A stretch of DNA of 64,000 nt from an uncultured Eubacteriales bacterium (GTDB lineage Bacteria; Bacillota; Clostridia; Oscillospirales; CAG-272): NCBI GenBank assembly GCA_934503195.1, contig CAKSVM010000001.1, positions 31,409 to 95,408 of the forward strand. Direction: 5' to 3'. The position numbers and the translations under genes are program-made. Position 1 is the first letter of the stretch. The number at the start of each line of letters is the position of its first letter. Positions 16,913 to 24,721 of the stretch are shown here, in pieces. Below the pieces are notes generated by a model. It ran no database searches. It saw only the letters and a list, made by a program, of their open reading frames with translations, and was not told the origin of the DNA.

Positions 16913-18442
16913 GTGGACGCTTGCAGATTAGAGAAATACGTCGACCGGATCTACGGCTGGGCGGTCAGACACACCTTCACATATGACGAGGCTGACGAGC
17001 TTTCGCAGGAGATATTCTTGGCTGCTCTGAAAAGTCTTCCAAGGCTTCGCGACGAGAGTCGCTTTGAGCCTTGGCTCTGGGGAATCGCGAAGAATACCGG
17101 CAGAGTTTTCGCCAGACGCGCGGCCGGAAATCACATAGTCTCGATCGACACCCTGCCCGATCTCCCAGAACCCGAACCGGACAATATCGAGGAGGAAGCG
17201 GCAAGGCTGAGACTTATGATCTCGCGGCTCTCGTCGATCTGGCGCGACATTGTCGTACTCCACTATTTTGACGACCTTTCGACAAAAGAAATCTCGCGAA
17301 AGCTCGGAATCCCCGAGGGGACGGTCACATGGCGGCTGTCCGAGGCGAGAAAAAAGCTTCAGAAGGAGTATGAAAAAATGGAAGAATCCGCGCTTCACCC
17401 GGTAAAACTCAGGCTCGACATCTACGGTGGCGGCAACTACGGCGCGAACGTCCCGTTCCCGGACGAGTACATCTCCGACGCGCTGAGTCAGAACATCCTC
17501 TGGCACTCATACGAGACGCCGCGAACCGTCGAGTCGCTCTCAAAGCTCTGCGGAGTCCCCGCGTATTATATCGAGGACTCGCTGAGAAATCTCATAAGGC
17601 GCGAGGCCGTGACCGAGGTCTCAAAGGGAAAATATCAGACCGATTTTCCGATAACGACAAACCGTCAGAGCGACTGGCTTTACGAAAACACGTCAAAACT
17701 TATCTCGGGCTTCGCCGACCCGATGTATGACGCGCTGACAAAGCTCTCTGACGAAATGAAGTCGGTCAGTCACTACCGCGCCGGATATAACGACGAAAAG
17801 CTGAAATATCTCTACGGCGTCAAGGCCTTCTATGACCTGAGCGCGGATCACTGCAAGCTTCCCTACCCAGAGATCCCGGCGGCGTATGACGGCTTCAGGT
17901 GGCGTTATATCGGCCATGCCGAGAATTCCGACCGCCCGGTCTACCGCGTCGGACACCAGTCAAACTCAAATCTCGGAAGCCGCGGACACTATTCGGCCGA
18001 GCAGTTCAACTTCGCCGGATTCGTCTGGAAGCCGCTCCTCTTCGACTACGAGATAAATATCTGCGAGGATCTGATGACGACCGGGACGACTTCTGACACC
18101 GAACATCTCCCATCCTGCGTCGAAAGCGGTATCGTCGGAAGGCGCGGCGGAAAGCTCGTGTCGGAAATCCCGGCGATGACGGCCGGCGAGTACAGACGCT
18201 TTTCGGAGCTTCGCGAAAAAATCTTCCTCACGCTCGTCCCCGGCTGGAACAGAGCCGCCGAAAGGCTCTGCGCGGGATATGAAAGCCTCTTTCCAAGGCA
18301 CCTTTCGAACGACGCGAAACGCCTCAGCCGCTATCTCTGGTTCTCGGCCTCCGGAGAGCTTTTCCGGATCTGGCAGGAGGACGGGAGGCTGAAGTGCCCC
18401 GAAAACGGAAGCTTCATCTCGCTTATGACAGAAAAGGATTAA
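16913..18442 (+). CDS. ECF-type sigma-70 factor with a long C-terminal extension
   Basis: I prefer the GTG at 16913, which has AAAGGA 9 bases upstream, over the in-frame GTG at 16895, which has no site; the product is ~509 residues. Residues ~1-70 are region 2 (DEADELSQEIFLAALKSLP, RFEPWLWGIAKN), and ~110-165 are region 4 (STKEISRKLGIPEGTVTWRL). The remaining ~340 residues are not sigma. They include a second winged-helix-like stretch (PRTVESLSKLCGVPAYYIED, LIRREAV) and then a Tyr/Trp-rich domain with FRWRYIGHAENSDRPVYRVG. I recall similar extensions in clostridial sigma factors, perhaps as ligand sensors. No anti-sigma gene is adjacent. Target genes unknown. Confidence 0.85.
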   Translation: MDACRLEKYVDRIYGWAVRHTFTYDEADELSQEIFLAALKSLPRLRDESRFEPWLWGIAKNTGRVFARRAAGNHIVSIDTLPDLPEPEPDNIEEEAARLRLMISRLSSIWRDIVVLHYFDDLSTKEISRKLGIPEGTVTWRLSEARKKLQKEYEKMEESALHPVKLRLDIYGGGNYGANVPFPDEYISDALSQNILWHSYETPRTVESLSKLCGVPAYYIEDSLRNLIRREAVTEVSKGKYQTDFPITTNRQSDWLYENTSKLISGFADPMYDALTKLSDEMKSVSHYRAGYNDEKLKYLYGVKAFYDLSADHCKLPYPEIPAAYDGFRWRYIGHAENSDRPVYRVGHQSNSNLGSRGHYSAEQFNFAGFVWKPLLFDYEINICEDLMTTGTTSDTEHLPSCVESGIVGRRGGKLVSEIPAMTAGEYRRFSELREKIFLTLVPGWNRAAERLCAGYESLFPRHLSNDAKRLSRYLWFSASGELFRIWQEDGRLKCPENGSFISLMTEKD

Positions 18443-18501
18443 AACCCGATCCGCGCCGGGTCAAAAGATCATCGTCTGACTATGATTTGCAGGAAAGAAT
18501 C

Positions 18502-18530
18502 TTGAAAAATTCACAAATATGTGCTATCAT
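18502..18530 (+). promoter_or_regulatory. Promoter of the aconitase-like gene
   Basis: TTGAAA (18502-18507), 17 bases, TATCAT (18525-18530). Confidence 0.72.
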
Positions 18531-18575
18531 ATTATTGTACGAAAAAAAGCAACCACATGTCGGAGGAATAAATAT

Positions 18576-20834
18576 ATGGTCGAAATAATCAGAAACGGCG
18601 CGTATCTCGCGTTCGGAAGCACGGTGATCGAGGACGACGGCTCGGCAAAGCTCCAGCTCGCCGCGCTCGGAAAGGAAAACGTCTCACGTGAGGAGGCAAG
18701 AAAGAATACCATCGCGTATTCGATCCTCTCCGCGCACAACAAGGGCGACGAAAATGAGCTTAAAATCAAGTTCGACGCGCTCGCCTCGCATGACATAACC
18801 TATGTCGGCATAATCCAGACCGCCAGAGCCAGCGGACTTTCTGAGTTTCCGATCCCCTACGTCCTCACGAACTGCCACAACTCGCTCTGCGCGGTCGGCG
18901 GAACGATCAATGAGGACGACCATGTCTTCGGTCTCTCAGCCGCGAAGAAGTACGGCGGAATCTTCGTCCCGCCGCACATCGCCGTCATCCACTCATATAT
19001 GCGCGAGATGATGTCGGGCTGCGGAAAGATGATCCTCGGCTCTGACAGCCACACCCGCTACGGCGCGCTCGGAACGATGGCGATCGGCGAGGGCGGACCC
19101 GAGCTTGTCAAGCAGCTCCTCTCGCGCACCTATGATATCAGACGTCCCGAGGTTGTCGCGGTCGTTCTGACCGGATCGCCGAAGGCCGGAGTCGGCCCGC
19201 AGGACGTCGCACTCGAACTGATCGGCGCGGTCTTCAAGGACGGATTCGTCAAGAACAAGGTGCTTGAGTTCGTCGGCGACGGCGTTTCGAATCTCCCGAT
19301 CGAGTTCCGCAACGGAATCGACGTCATGACGACCGAAACGACCTGCCTCTCGTCGATCTGGATCACCGACAGCGAGACCCAGCGTTACTATTCGCTCCAC
19401 GGCCGCTCCTCCGACTACAGAAAGCTCACTCCAGGCGCGGTCGCTTATTACGACGGCGTGATCAAGATCGACCTCTCGCGCGTCGAGCCGATGATCGCGC
19501 TTCCCTTCCACCCGAGCAATGTCTACAAAATAAAGGATCTCTGCGAGAATCCCGGCGACATTCTCCGCTCGGTCGAGGAATCCGCGAAGGAGCAGTTCGG
19601 CGGCAAGGTGAAACTCCCGCTCACCGACAAGATCACCGACAGGGGAATCAGGGTCGATCAGGGAGTCATCGCGGGCTGCGCGGGCGGAACCTTTGACAAT
19701 CTCATGGCGGCGGCCGATATTCTCTCCGGAAAATCGACCGGAAACGGCGAGTTCGCGCTCTCGGCGTACCCGGCAAGCCAGCCGACCTATATCGAGCTCG
19801 TCAGAAACGGCGCGGCGGCAAAGCTGATGGAAGCCGGAGTAACGCTGAAAACCGCGTTCTGCGGTCCCTGCTTCGGCGCGGGCGACGTCCCGGCGAACGG
19901 CGGACTCAGCATCCGCCACTCGACGAGAAACTTCCCGAACCGCGAGGGTTCGAAGCCGGGCAACGGTCAGCTCTCAGCGGTCGCTCTTATGGACGCGCGC
20001 AGCATCGCGGCTACGGCTGCGAACGGCGGAATCCTCACCCCCGCGACCGAGCTTGAGGTCGAGTACACGACTCCCGATTATCATTTCGACGGCAGCATTT
20101 ACGCTCACCGCGTCTACAACGGCTACGGCAAGGCCGAAAGGGACGCGAAGCTCATCATCGGCCCCGGCATCGCCGACTGGAACAAGATGCCTGAGCTTCC
20201 CGAGAATCTTCTACTGAAGGTCGTATCGGTGATCACCGACCCGGTCACTACAACCGACGAGCTTATCCCGTCTGGCGAGACCTCGTCCTATCGTTCGAAT
20301 CCAGAAAAGCTGTCCGAATTCGCGCTTTCGAGAAAGGATCCGGAATACGTCGGTCGCGCGAAGGAAGTCCGCGCGCTCGAAAAGAGCCGTGAGACCGGCG
20401 AGTCGATCCTCCCCGAAATCCTCGCGAGAATTTCGCCCTGCACGTGGGAGAACACCGGTTTCGGAAGCGTTGTCTGCGCCGTGAAGCCGGGTGACGGATC
20501 TGCGAGAGAACAGGCGGCGTCATGTCAGAGAGTCCTCGGCGGCTCGGCGAACATCGCGGTCGAATACGCCACGAAGCGTTACAGAAGCAACCTCATCAAC
20601 TGGGGAATGCTCCCGCTTCTCTCCGATTCCTTCGGAGAATTCGGGCTCGGGGATTACGTTCTCATAAAGGGCGTGAAGGACGCGATCGCGTCCGGCGCGG
20701 AAAAGCTCAACGCCGTGATCCTGAAGCCCGACGGCGAAAAGGAAACCTCCTTTTCGCTCGGAAAGCTCACCGACGATGAGCGAGACATCCTCCTGCGCGG
20801 CTGCCTTATAAACTACTACAAGGCGCAGATGTGA
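18576..20834 (+). CDS. Aconitase-superfamily hydratase (YbhJ-like)
   Basis: Start at 18576 (MVEIIRNGAYLAFG) on a CGGAGG site; ~752 residues. The aconitase core is present: GSDSHTRYGALGTMAIGEGG (~152-171), then GCAGG (~367) and FCGPCFGAGD (~430). These carry the Cys-containing iron-sulfur ligand positions (C of GCAGG and CGPC); NCHNS near 95 corresponds to the substrate loop. Segment HSTRNFPNREG and a C-terminal swivel domain complete the fold. Bona fide aconitases are ~640-900 residues with a different N-terminus; E. coli YbhJ-type homologues share this form and have no established substrate. Expressed alone. Family call firm, reaction unknown. Confidence 0.83.
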   Translation: MVEIIRNGAYLAFGSTVIEDDGSAKLQLAALGKENVSREEARKNTIAYSILSAHNKGDENELKIKFDALASHDITYVGIIQTARASGLSEFPIPYVLTNCHNSLCAVGGTINEDDHVFGLSAAKKYGGIFVPPHIAVIHSYMREMMSGCGKMILGSDSHTRYGALGTMAIGEGGPELVKQLLSRTYDIRRPEVVAVVLTGSPKAGVGPQDVALELIGAVFKDGFVKNKVLEFVGDGVSNLPIEFRNGIDVMTTETTCLSSIWITDSETQRYYSLHGRSSDYRKLTPGAVAYYDGVIKIDLSRVEPMIALPFHPSNVYKIKDLCENPGDILRSVEESAKEQFGGKVKLPLTDKITDRGIRVDQGVIAGCAGGTFDNLMAAADILSGKSTGNGEFALSAYPASQPTYIELVRNGAAAKLMEAGVTLKTAFCGPCFGAGDVPANGGLSIRHSTRNFPNREGSKPGNGQLSAVALMDARSIAATAANGGILTPATELEVEYTTPDYHFDGSIYAHRVYNGYGKAERDAKLIIGPGIADWNKMPELPENLLLKVVSVITDPVTTTDELIPSGETSSYRSNPEKLSEFALSRKDPEYVGRAKEVRALEKSRETGESILPEILARISPCTWENTGFGSVVCAVKPGDGSAREQAASCQRVLGGSANIAVEYATKRYRSNLINWGMLPLLSDSFGEFGLGDYVLIKGVKDAIASGAEKLNAVILKPDGEKETSFSLGKLTDDERDILLRGCLINYYKAQM

Positions 20835-20859
20835 GCCGTTAAATTAAAATTAAAGAGAA

Positions 20860-20895
20860 GTCCCGGGTCGGATCCGACCCGGGACAGACTTTTTG
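20860..20895 (+). terminator. Terminator of the aconitase-like gene
   Basis: A 26-base perfect palindrome at 20860-20885 (arms GTCCCGGGTCGGA) followed by AGACTTTTTG. Confidence 0.85.
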
Positions 20896-20910
20896 TCCTT
20901 CAGGCAAACC

Positions 20911-20934
20911 AAAAAGTCCTCCCGTCCGGGAAGG
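20911..20934 (-). terminator. Terminator of galT
   Basis: On the minus strand CCTTCCCG-GA-CGGGAGG followed by ACTTTTTGG. It also reads as a terminator on the plus strand. Confidence 0.8.
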
Positions 20935-20951
20935 CTTTTTTACTGTTCGGT

Positions 20952-21953
20952 TTACTTCTTCGCCAGATATCTCGCCATAGCCTGACGCATTTCCTCGGCC
21001 TTTTCCTCGGGAGCGGTCGGGTTGCAGTGCGCCCAGACGCCGGTTTCGCTCGACGCCATGAACTGCTGCTTGTTTGCCGCGCGGAGCACGGGGTAAAGCT
21101 CGATGTGGAAATGATAGATATCGTCAAGTCCCTCGATATCGCAGTTGACCGGAGCGTTGTGCATACACATCATATACGGGAAGACCGGACGCTCTTCGAA
21201 AATGTTGTCGTACATTCCCGAAATGTCGCGGATGATCTTGCCGAGATTGTCCTTCTCGCGGTCATTGAAATCAGCGATCGTCGGCTTGTGCGACTTCGCG
21301 ACGATATAAATTCCGTAGGTGTAGTCGGCGAAGAAGGGGATATACGCGACGAAATCCTCGTTCTCGTGGACGATTCTGAGCTTGGCGTCAGTCTCTTCCT
21401 TGTTCATACGGCAGAAGATGCACTCGTGATGCTCGTCGAAATGCTCCTTCGCGGCGTCGAGTTCAAGCTCGATCTTCTTCGGGATCATCGGATAGCCGTA
21501 GATCTGACCGTGCGGGTGCGGCATAGTGACGCCGACCTCGTTTCCGCGGTTTTCAAAGATGAAGACGTACTTTATCTCGGGATCCGACTTCATGACCTCG
21601 AAACGCTCGACCCAGAGGTCGACAAGCTTGCGGAGATGCTCATCCGAAAGCTCCTTGAGGGTTCCGGTGTGATCCGGGGAGTAAAGAACGACCTCGCACT
21701 TGCCGTGCGACTTTCTCACCTTGTAAAAGTCGGTCGCGACGTCGTCGGGTTCGGGCGGATTCTGAGAGAGCGCGGGGAAGTCGTTGTCGTATTCAAGCAC
21801 CTCGTAGGTGTCCGGAACCTTCTTGTTCGGGTTGTGATCGTTCGGATCGGGACAGAAGGGACACCAGTCCTTGGGCATCTGCGGACGGTTCTGGCGGTTG
21901 GAGGCCACCATGACCCAGTCCTTTATCATCGGATTCCATCTGAGTTCAGCCAT
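20952..21953 (-). CDS. galT: Galactose-1-phosphate uridylyltransferase
   Basis: A 333-residue class I GalT of the HIT superfamily. Zinc-binding CPFCP (residues ~31-35), active-site HPHGQIYGYP (~163-172, where the second His is the uridylylated nucleophile), CIFC (~195) and the C-terminal HFHIELYPVLR (~282-292) are all present. It swaps UMP between UDP-glucose and galactose-1-phosphate in the Leloir pathway. No galK or galE is adjacent, so the pathway is dispersed. GGAGG site before the start and a promoter at 22001-22029. Confidence 0.97.
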   Translation of the reverse strand: MAELRWNPMIKDWVMVASNRQNRPQMPKDWCPFCPDPNDHNPNKKVPDTYEVLEYDNDFPALSQNPPEPDDVATDFYKVRKSHGKCEVVLYSPDHTGTLKELSDEHLRKLVDLWVERFEVMKSDPEIKYVFIFENRGNEVGVTMPHPHGQIYGYPMIPKKIELELDAAKEHFDEHHECIFCRMNKEETDAKLRIVHENEDFVAYIPFFADYTYGIYIVAKSHKPTIADFNDREKDNLGKIIRDISGMYDNIFEERPVFPYMMCMHNAPVNCDIEGLDDIYHFHIELYPVLRAANKQQFMASSETGVWAHCNPTAPEEKAEEMRQAMARYLAKK

Positions 21954-22000
21954 TTTATTTTATCCTCCGTAAAGTGTTATAAATAGAGCTTCTTTACATT

Positions 22001-22029
22001 ATTATACCACAATCCGCGCTGACTTACAA
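22001..22029 (-). promoter_or_regulatory. Promoter of galT
   Basis: Minus strand: TTGTAA (22024-22029), 17 bases, TATAAT (22001-22006) with TGTGG extension. Confidence 0.82.
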
Positions 22030-22081
22030 GAGGGAGACGAAAAAAAATCTTCCGCAAAATGCACAAATTTCGAAAAACCGC

Positions 22082-22110
22082 TTGACAAATTCTGAATCAT
22101 GGGTTATAAT
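22082..22110 (+). promoter_or_regulatory. Promoter of the M23 peptidase gene
   Basis: TTGACA (22082-22087), 17 bases, TATAAT (22105-22110). Confidence 0.88.
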
Positions 22111-22116
22111 ATATAC

Positions 22117-22224
22117 AGTTACGCGTCACGCGCGTAACCTTTTTATCTGAAATCACACCAAGCGGAATGCCCGCAAAAACGGGCGGAAAGGACGCCCCGG
22201 CTTCATAAGGCCAGGAATCTTATA
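22117..22224 (+). promoter_or_regulatory. Structured 5' leader of the M23 peptidase gene
   Basis: The ~105-base leader opens with a hairpin (GTTACGCG with CGCGTAAC, 22118-22137) followed at once by CCTTTTTATC, which looks like an intrinsic terminator right after the promoter. A second hairpin GCCCG-CAAAAA-CGGGC and a GGCTTC/AAGGCC pair follow before the start codon. This is the layout of an attenuated leader. I could not match it to the ydaO (c-di-AMP) or any other riboswitch consensus. Confidence 0.45.
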
Positions 22225-23634
22225 ATGATGAGGAAAAAAGCAAATCTGACACTCCGGATACTCGATATCCTTCTTCCCTGCCTTATGGCGGCCGTCGCGG
22301 TCTTCCATATCGCGAATATACTTTCGTATGATATCGTCATCGAGGCACGCGTTGACGGCGAGAACGTGGGATATGTCTCGTCATATAACGAGATGACCGA
22401 CGCGAAGCGCGCACTCGAGTCCGAGATCTCGGCCGACATCGGAGAATATACAAAGCTCTCGAACAAAATTGATTATAAGATCGCCTACGCGAAGAATCCC
22501 GAGTTTCTGACCTATGACGACTGCCTCGCTATCCTCGAAAACGCCGCCTCGGACGAATATTCGGTCGGCGGTATGCTCTGGGTCGACGGCGTAATGACCG
22601 CGGCCACCGAGGACACCGAGAGTCTCCGCGCACTCATTTCGGATATCTCAGATGAGCTTCTCGAAAACGCCGACGGATACGACCGGATCGAGTTTGACAG
22701 CGAGATCTCGATTGAGGAGCAGTACTGCCCGAACGAGTATTTCTATCCGATCGACGAGATAAACGACATGATAAATCCGCTCGCCGCGAATGAGAGCGTC
22801 AGAGTCAGCGCGTTCGCGTCGCTCGCCCCGTCTGACGAGGCGGTCGACCCCGACGTCGATTTCGGACTCACCCGCGCCGCGGTGAATGCGCAGAATGTCG
22901 ACAAAACCCTCGGCTACAGCCTTATCTCGACCGAGACGGTCGACGAGGTCGTGCCTTTTGAGACGGTGTACATTGACGATCCCGATTCGTTTGTCGGGAA
23001 GGACGTACTTCTTCAGGAGGGCGCGGACGGCTTTCGCACAGTTACATACGAGATAACTCACGACGAATCGGGAACCGAGACATCGAGAAAAGAACTCTCC
23101 GAGACAATCCACGAAGCGTCGGTCGACGAGGTCATACAGCGCGGCACAAAGCCGATTCCCGACGCCGTTCCGACCGGAACCTTCATCGCGCCCTGCGTCG
23201 CCGTCAAGGGAATTTCCTCTGGCTACGGAAGCCGCGATCTCTATGGCTCCTATGACTTCCACCTCGGAATCGATATGCCCGGAACCAAGGGCGACCCGAT
23301 CTACGCCTCAGACGGCGGAGAGGTCATTTGGGCGGGCTACACACCGTCCTACGGCAAATCGGTGCGGATAAAGCACAACGACGGTCTTGAGACGCTCTAC
23401 GCGCATATGAGCAAGCTCCTTGTTGAGGTCGGCGACAATGTATATCAGGGTCAGCAGATCGGCGAGATGGGACAGACCGGAGCCGCGTACGGAGTTCATC
23501 TGCACTTTGAGATCAGAATCGACTCGAAGACGGTCAATCCGTTAAAGTACGTGACGATCCCCGAGGTCACCGAGGAAGAGATAAAGACTCTTGAAGCCGG
23601 ACAGGCTTGGGAAGCGAGAATTTACAACAAGTGA
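22225..23634 (+). CDS. M23 family peptidoglycan endopeptidase, membrane-anchored
   Basis: A 469-residue protein. One N-terminal membrane helix (~12-35), a ~230-residue alpha/beta stalk, a G5-like domain (~240-300, with VPFETVYIDDPD and YEITHDESGTETSRKEL) and a C-terminal LytM/M23 domain (~325-450). The catalytic zinc motifs are complete: HLGIDMPG (HxxxD), YAHMSKL and HLHFEIR. Substrate is the peptide cross-bridge of peptidoglycan, outside the membrane; likely role in wall growth, division or spore engulfment. The start is at a double ATG behind AGGAATC. Own promoter, leader and terminator. Confidence 0.93.
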   Translation: MMRKKANLTLRILDILLPCLMAAVAVFHIANILSYDIVIEARVDGENVGYVSSYNEMTDAKRALESEISADIGEYTKLSNKIDYKIAYAKNPEFLTYDDCLAILENAASDEYSVGGMLWVDGVMTAATEDTESLRALISDISDELLENADGYDRIEFDSEISIEEQYCPNEYFYPIDEINDMINPLAANESVRVSAFASLAPSDEAVDPDVDFGLTRAAVNAQNVDKTLGYSLISTETVDEVVPFETVYIDDPDSFVGKDVLLQEGADGFRTVTYEITHDESGTETSRKELSETIHEASVDEVIQRGTKPIPDAVPTGTFIAPCVAVKGISSGYGSRDLYGSYDFHLGIDMPGTKGDPIYASDGGEVIWAGYTPSYGKSVRIKHNDGLETLYAHMSKLLVEVGDNVYQGQQIGEMGQTGAAYGVHLHFEIRIDSKTVNPLKYVTIPEVTEEEIKTLEAGQAWEARIYNK

Positions 23635-23644
23635 TTTATCATAC

Positions 23645-23686
23645 GTAACGCCGCGCCTTTCGGTGCGGCGTTACGGCTTTTTTGTA
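23645..23686 (+). terminator. Terminator of the M23 gene
   Basis: Stem GTAACGCCGC (23645-23654) with GCGGCGTTAC (23665-23674), then GGCTTTTTTG. Confidence 0.9.
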
Positions 23687-23725
23687 CAAAAAAGCCCCGG
23701 ACGGCAAAAACTTCCGGATTTTCTA

Positions 23726-23754
23726 TTGACAATTTATTGGCAGTGTGTTATAAT
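23726..23754 (+). promoter_or_regulatory. Promoter of the GH43-SBP operon
   Basis: TTGACA (23726-23731), 17 bases, TATAAT (23749-23754). Confidence 0.88.
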
Positions 23755-23783
23755 TAAAGTAAATTCAGAATGCGGGGAAAATT

Positions 23784-24680
23784 ATGCTCGGAAAACGGCT
23801 TTTTGATGGCGGAGATCCTTTTCTCTTTCATCATGACGGAAAATATTACATTTACTGCACCAAGGAAAACAGTATGCCGACTTTCACGCCGGAGTATCCC
23901 TTCTACGAAACCTGCGAAAACGGGATGGACGGCATAGAGGTTCATGTTTCGGACGACCTCATTCATTGGAAAAACGCGGGCTACTGCCTGAAAAAAGGCG
24001 ATGTTGTCGGCACGCGCGGCTTCTGGGCACCCGAGGTCTCGTTCCGGAACGGGAAATTCTACATGGCCTATTCGGCGGACGAACACTCTGCAATAGCCGT
24101 CGCTGACAGCCCGCTCGGCCCTTTCAAGACGCACGGCAAAGGCTGGCTCCGTGAAAAGCCCTCGATCGACGGACACATTCTTTTCGACAACTCGGGCGTG
24201 TATTTCTATTTCGTGGATTTTGACAACTGCAACCGGATCCGCGTGGCAAAGATGTCAGACGATCTCACAAGGCTTGAACACGAATATGAGGATGTGCTGA
24301 TATCGGTTTCGGATCCGTGGGAACTTGTCGACTGCCGCGTCGCCGAGGGACCCTTCGTGATAAAGCACGACGGAAAGTATTATCTCACGTATTCGGCCAA
24401 CCACACGCGGAACGCCGCGTACGCGGTCGGATACGCCGTGTCGGACTCCCCAATCGGCCCATTCGTCAAGTATCCCGGGAACCCGATCGTACACTCTGTC
24501 GGAAACGACGTTCAGGGAACCGGGCACGCCAGCTTCATGAAGCTTCCGGATTGTGAGCGGTATATCTGCGCGTTCCACTGCCACAACTCAAAGGAAAGCT
24601 TCAAGCCGCGAAAGGTCTGCCTTGCCGAGGCGTGGTTCGAAAAATCAGAACCTCACGACATTCTGACCGTCGGTCTGTGA
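23784..24680 (+). CDS. GH43-type five-bladed beta-propeller glycosidase
   Basis: A 298-residue single-domain protein without signal peptide, so cytoplasmic. Family 43 landmarks: DGGDPFLFHHDGKYYIY (~8-24, catalytic base Asp), WAPEVSFRNGKFYMAY (~75-90), the pKa-modulating Asp in SIDGHILF, and AEGPFVIKHDGKYYLTYS (~190-207, catalytic acid Glu). GH43 enzymes act on arabinans, xylans and related oligosaccharides. It is co-transcribed with the solute-binding lipoprotein 41 bases downstream, suggesting that the binding protein captures the oligosaccharide this enzyme trims. Exact linkage unknown. Confidence 0.85.
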   Translation: MLGKRLFDGGDPFLFHHDGKYYIYCTKENSMPTFTPEYPFYETCENGMDGIEVHVSDDLIHWKNAGYCLKKGDVVGTRGFWAPEVSFRNGKFYMAYSADEHSAIAVADSPLGPFKTHGKGWLREKPSIDGHILFDNSGVYFYFVDFDNCNRIRVAKMSDDLTRLEHEYEDVLISVSDPWELVDCRVAEGPFVIKHDGKYYLTYSANHTRNAAYAVGYAVSDSPIGPFVKYPGNPIVHSVGNDVQGTGHASFMKLPDCERYICAFHCHNSKESFKPRKVCLAEAWFEKSEPHDILTVGL

Positions 24681-24721
24681 CCGCCCCCAAAAACGAATTT
24701 TATATGTAAGGAGATATTAAC

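Noticed and set aside
22117..22224. ydaO-type c-di-AMP riboswitch before the M23 peptidase
   Set aside because: The conserved core sequences of that family are not found, although the gene context would fit.
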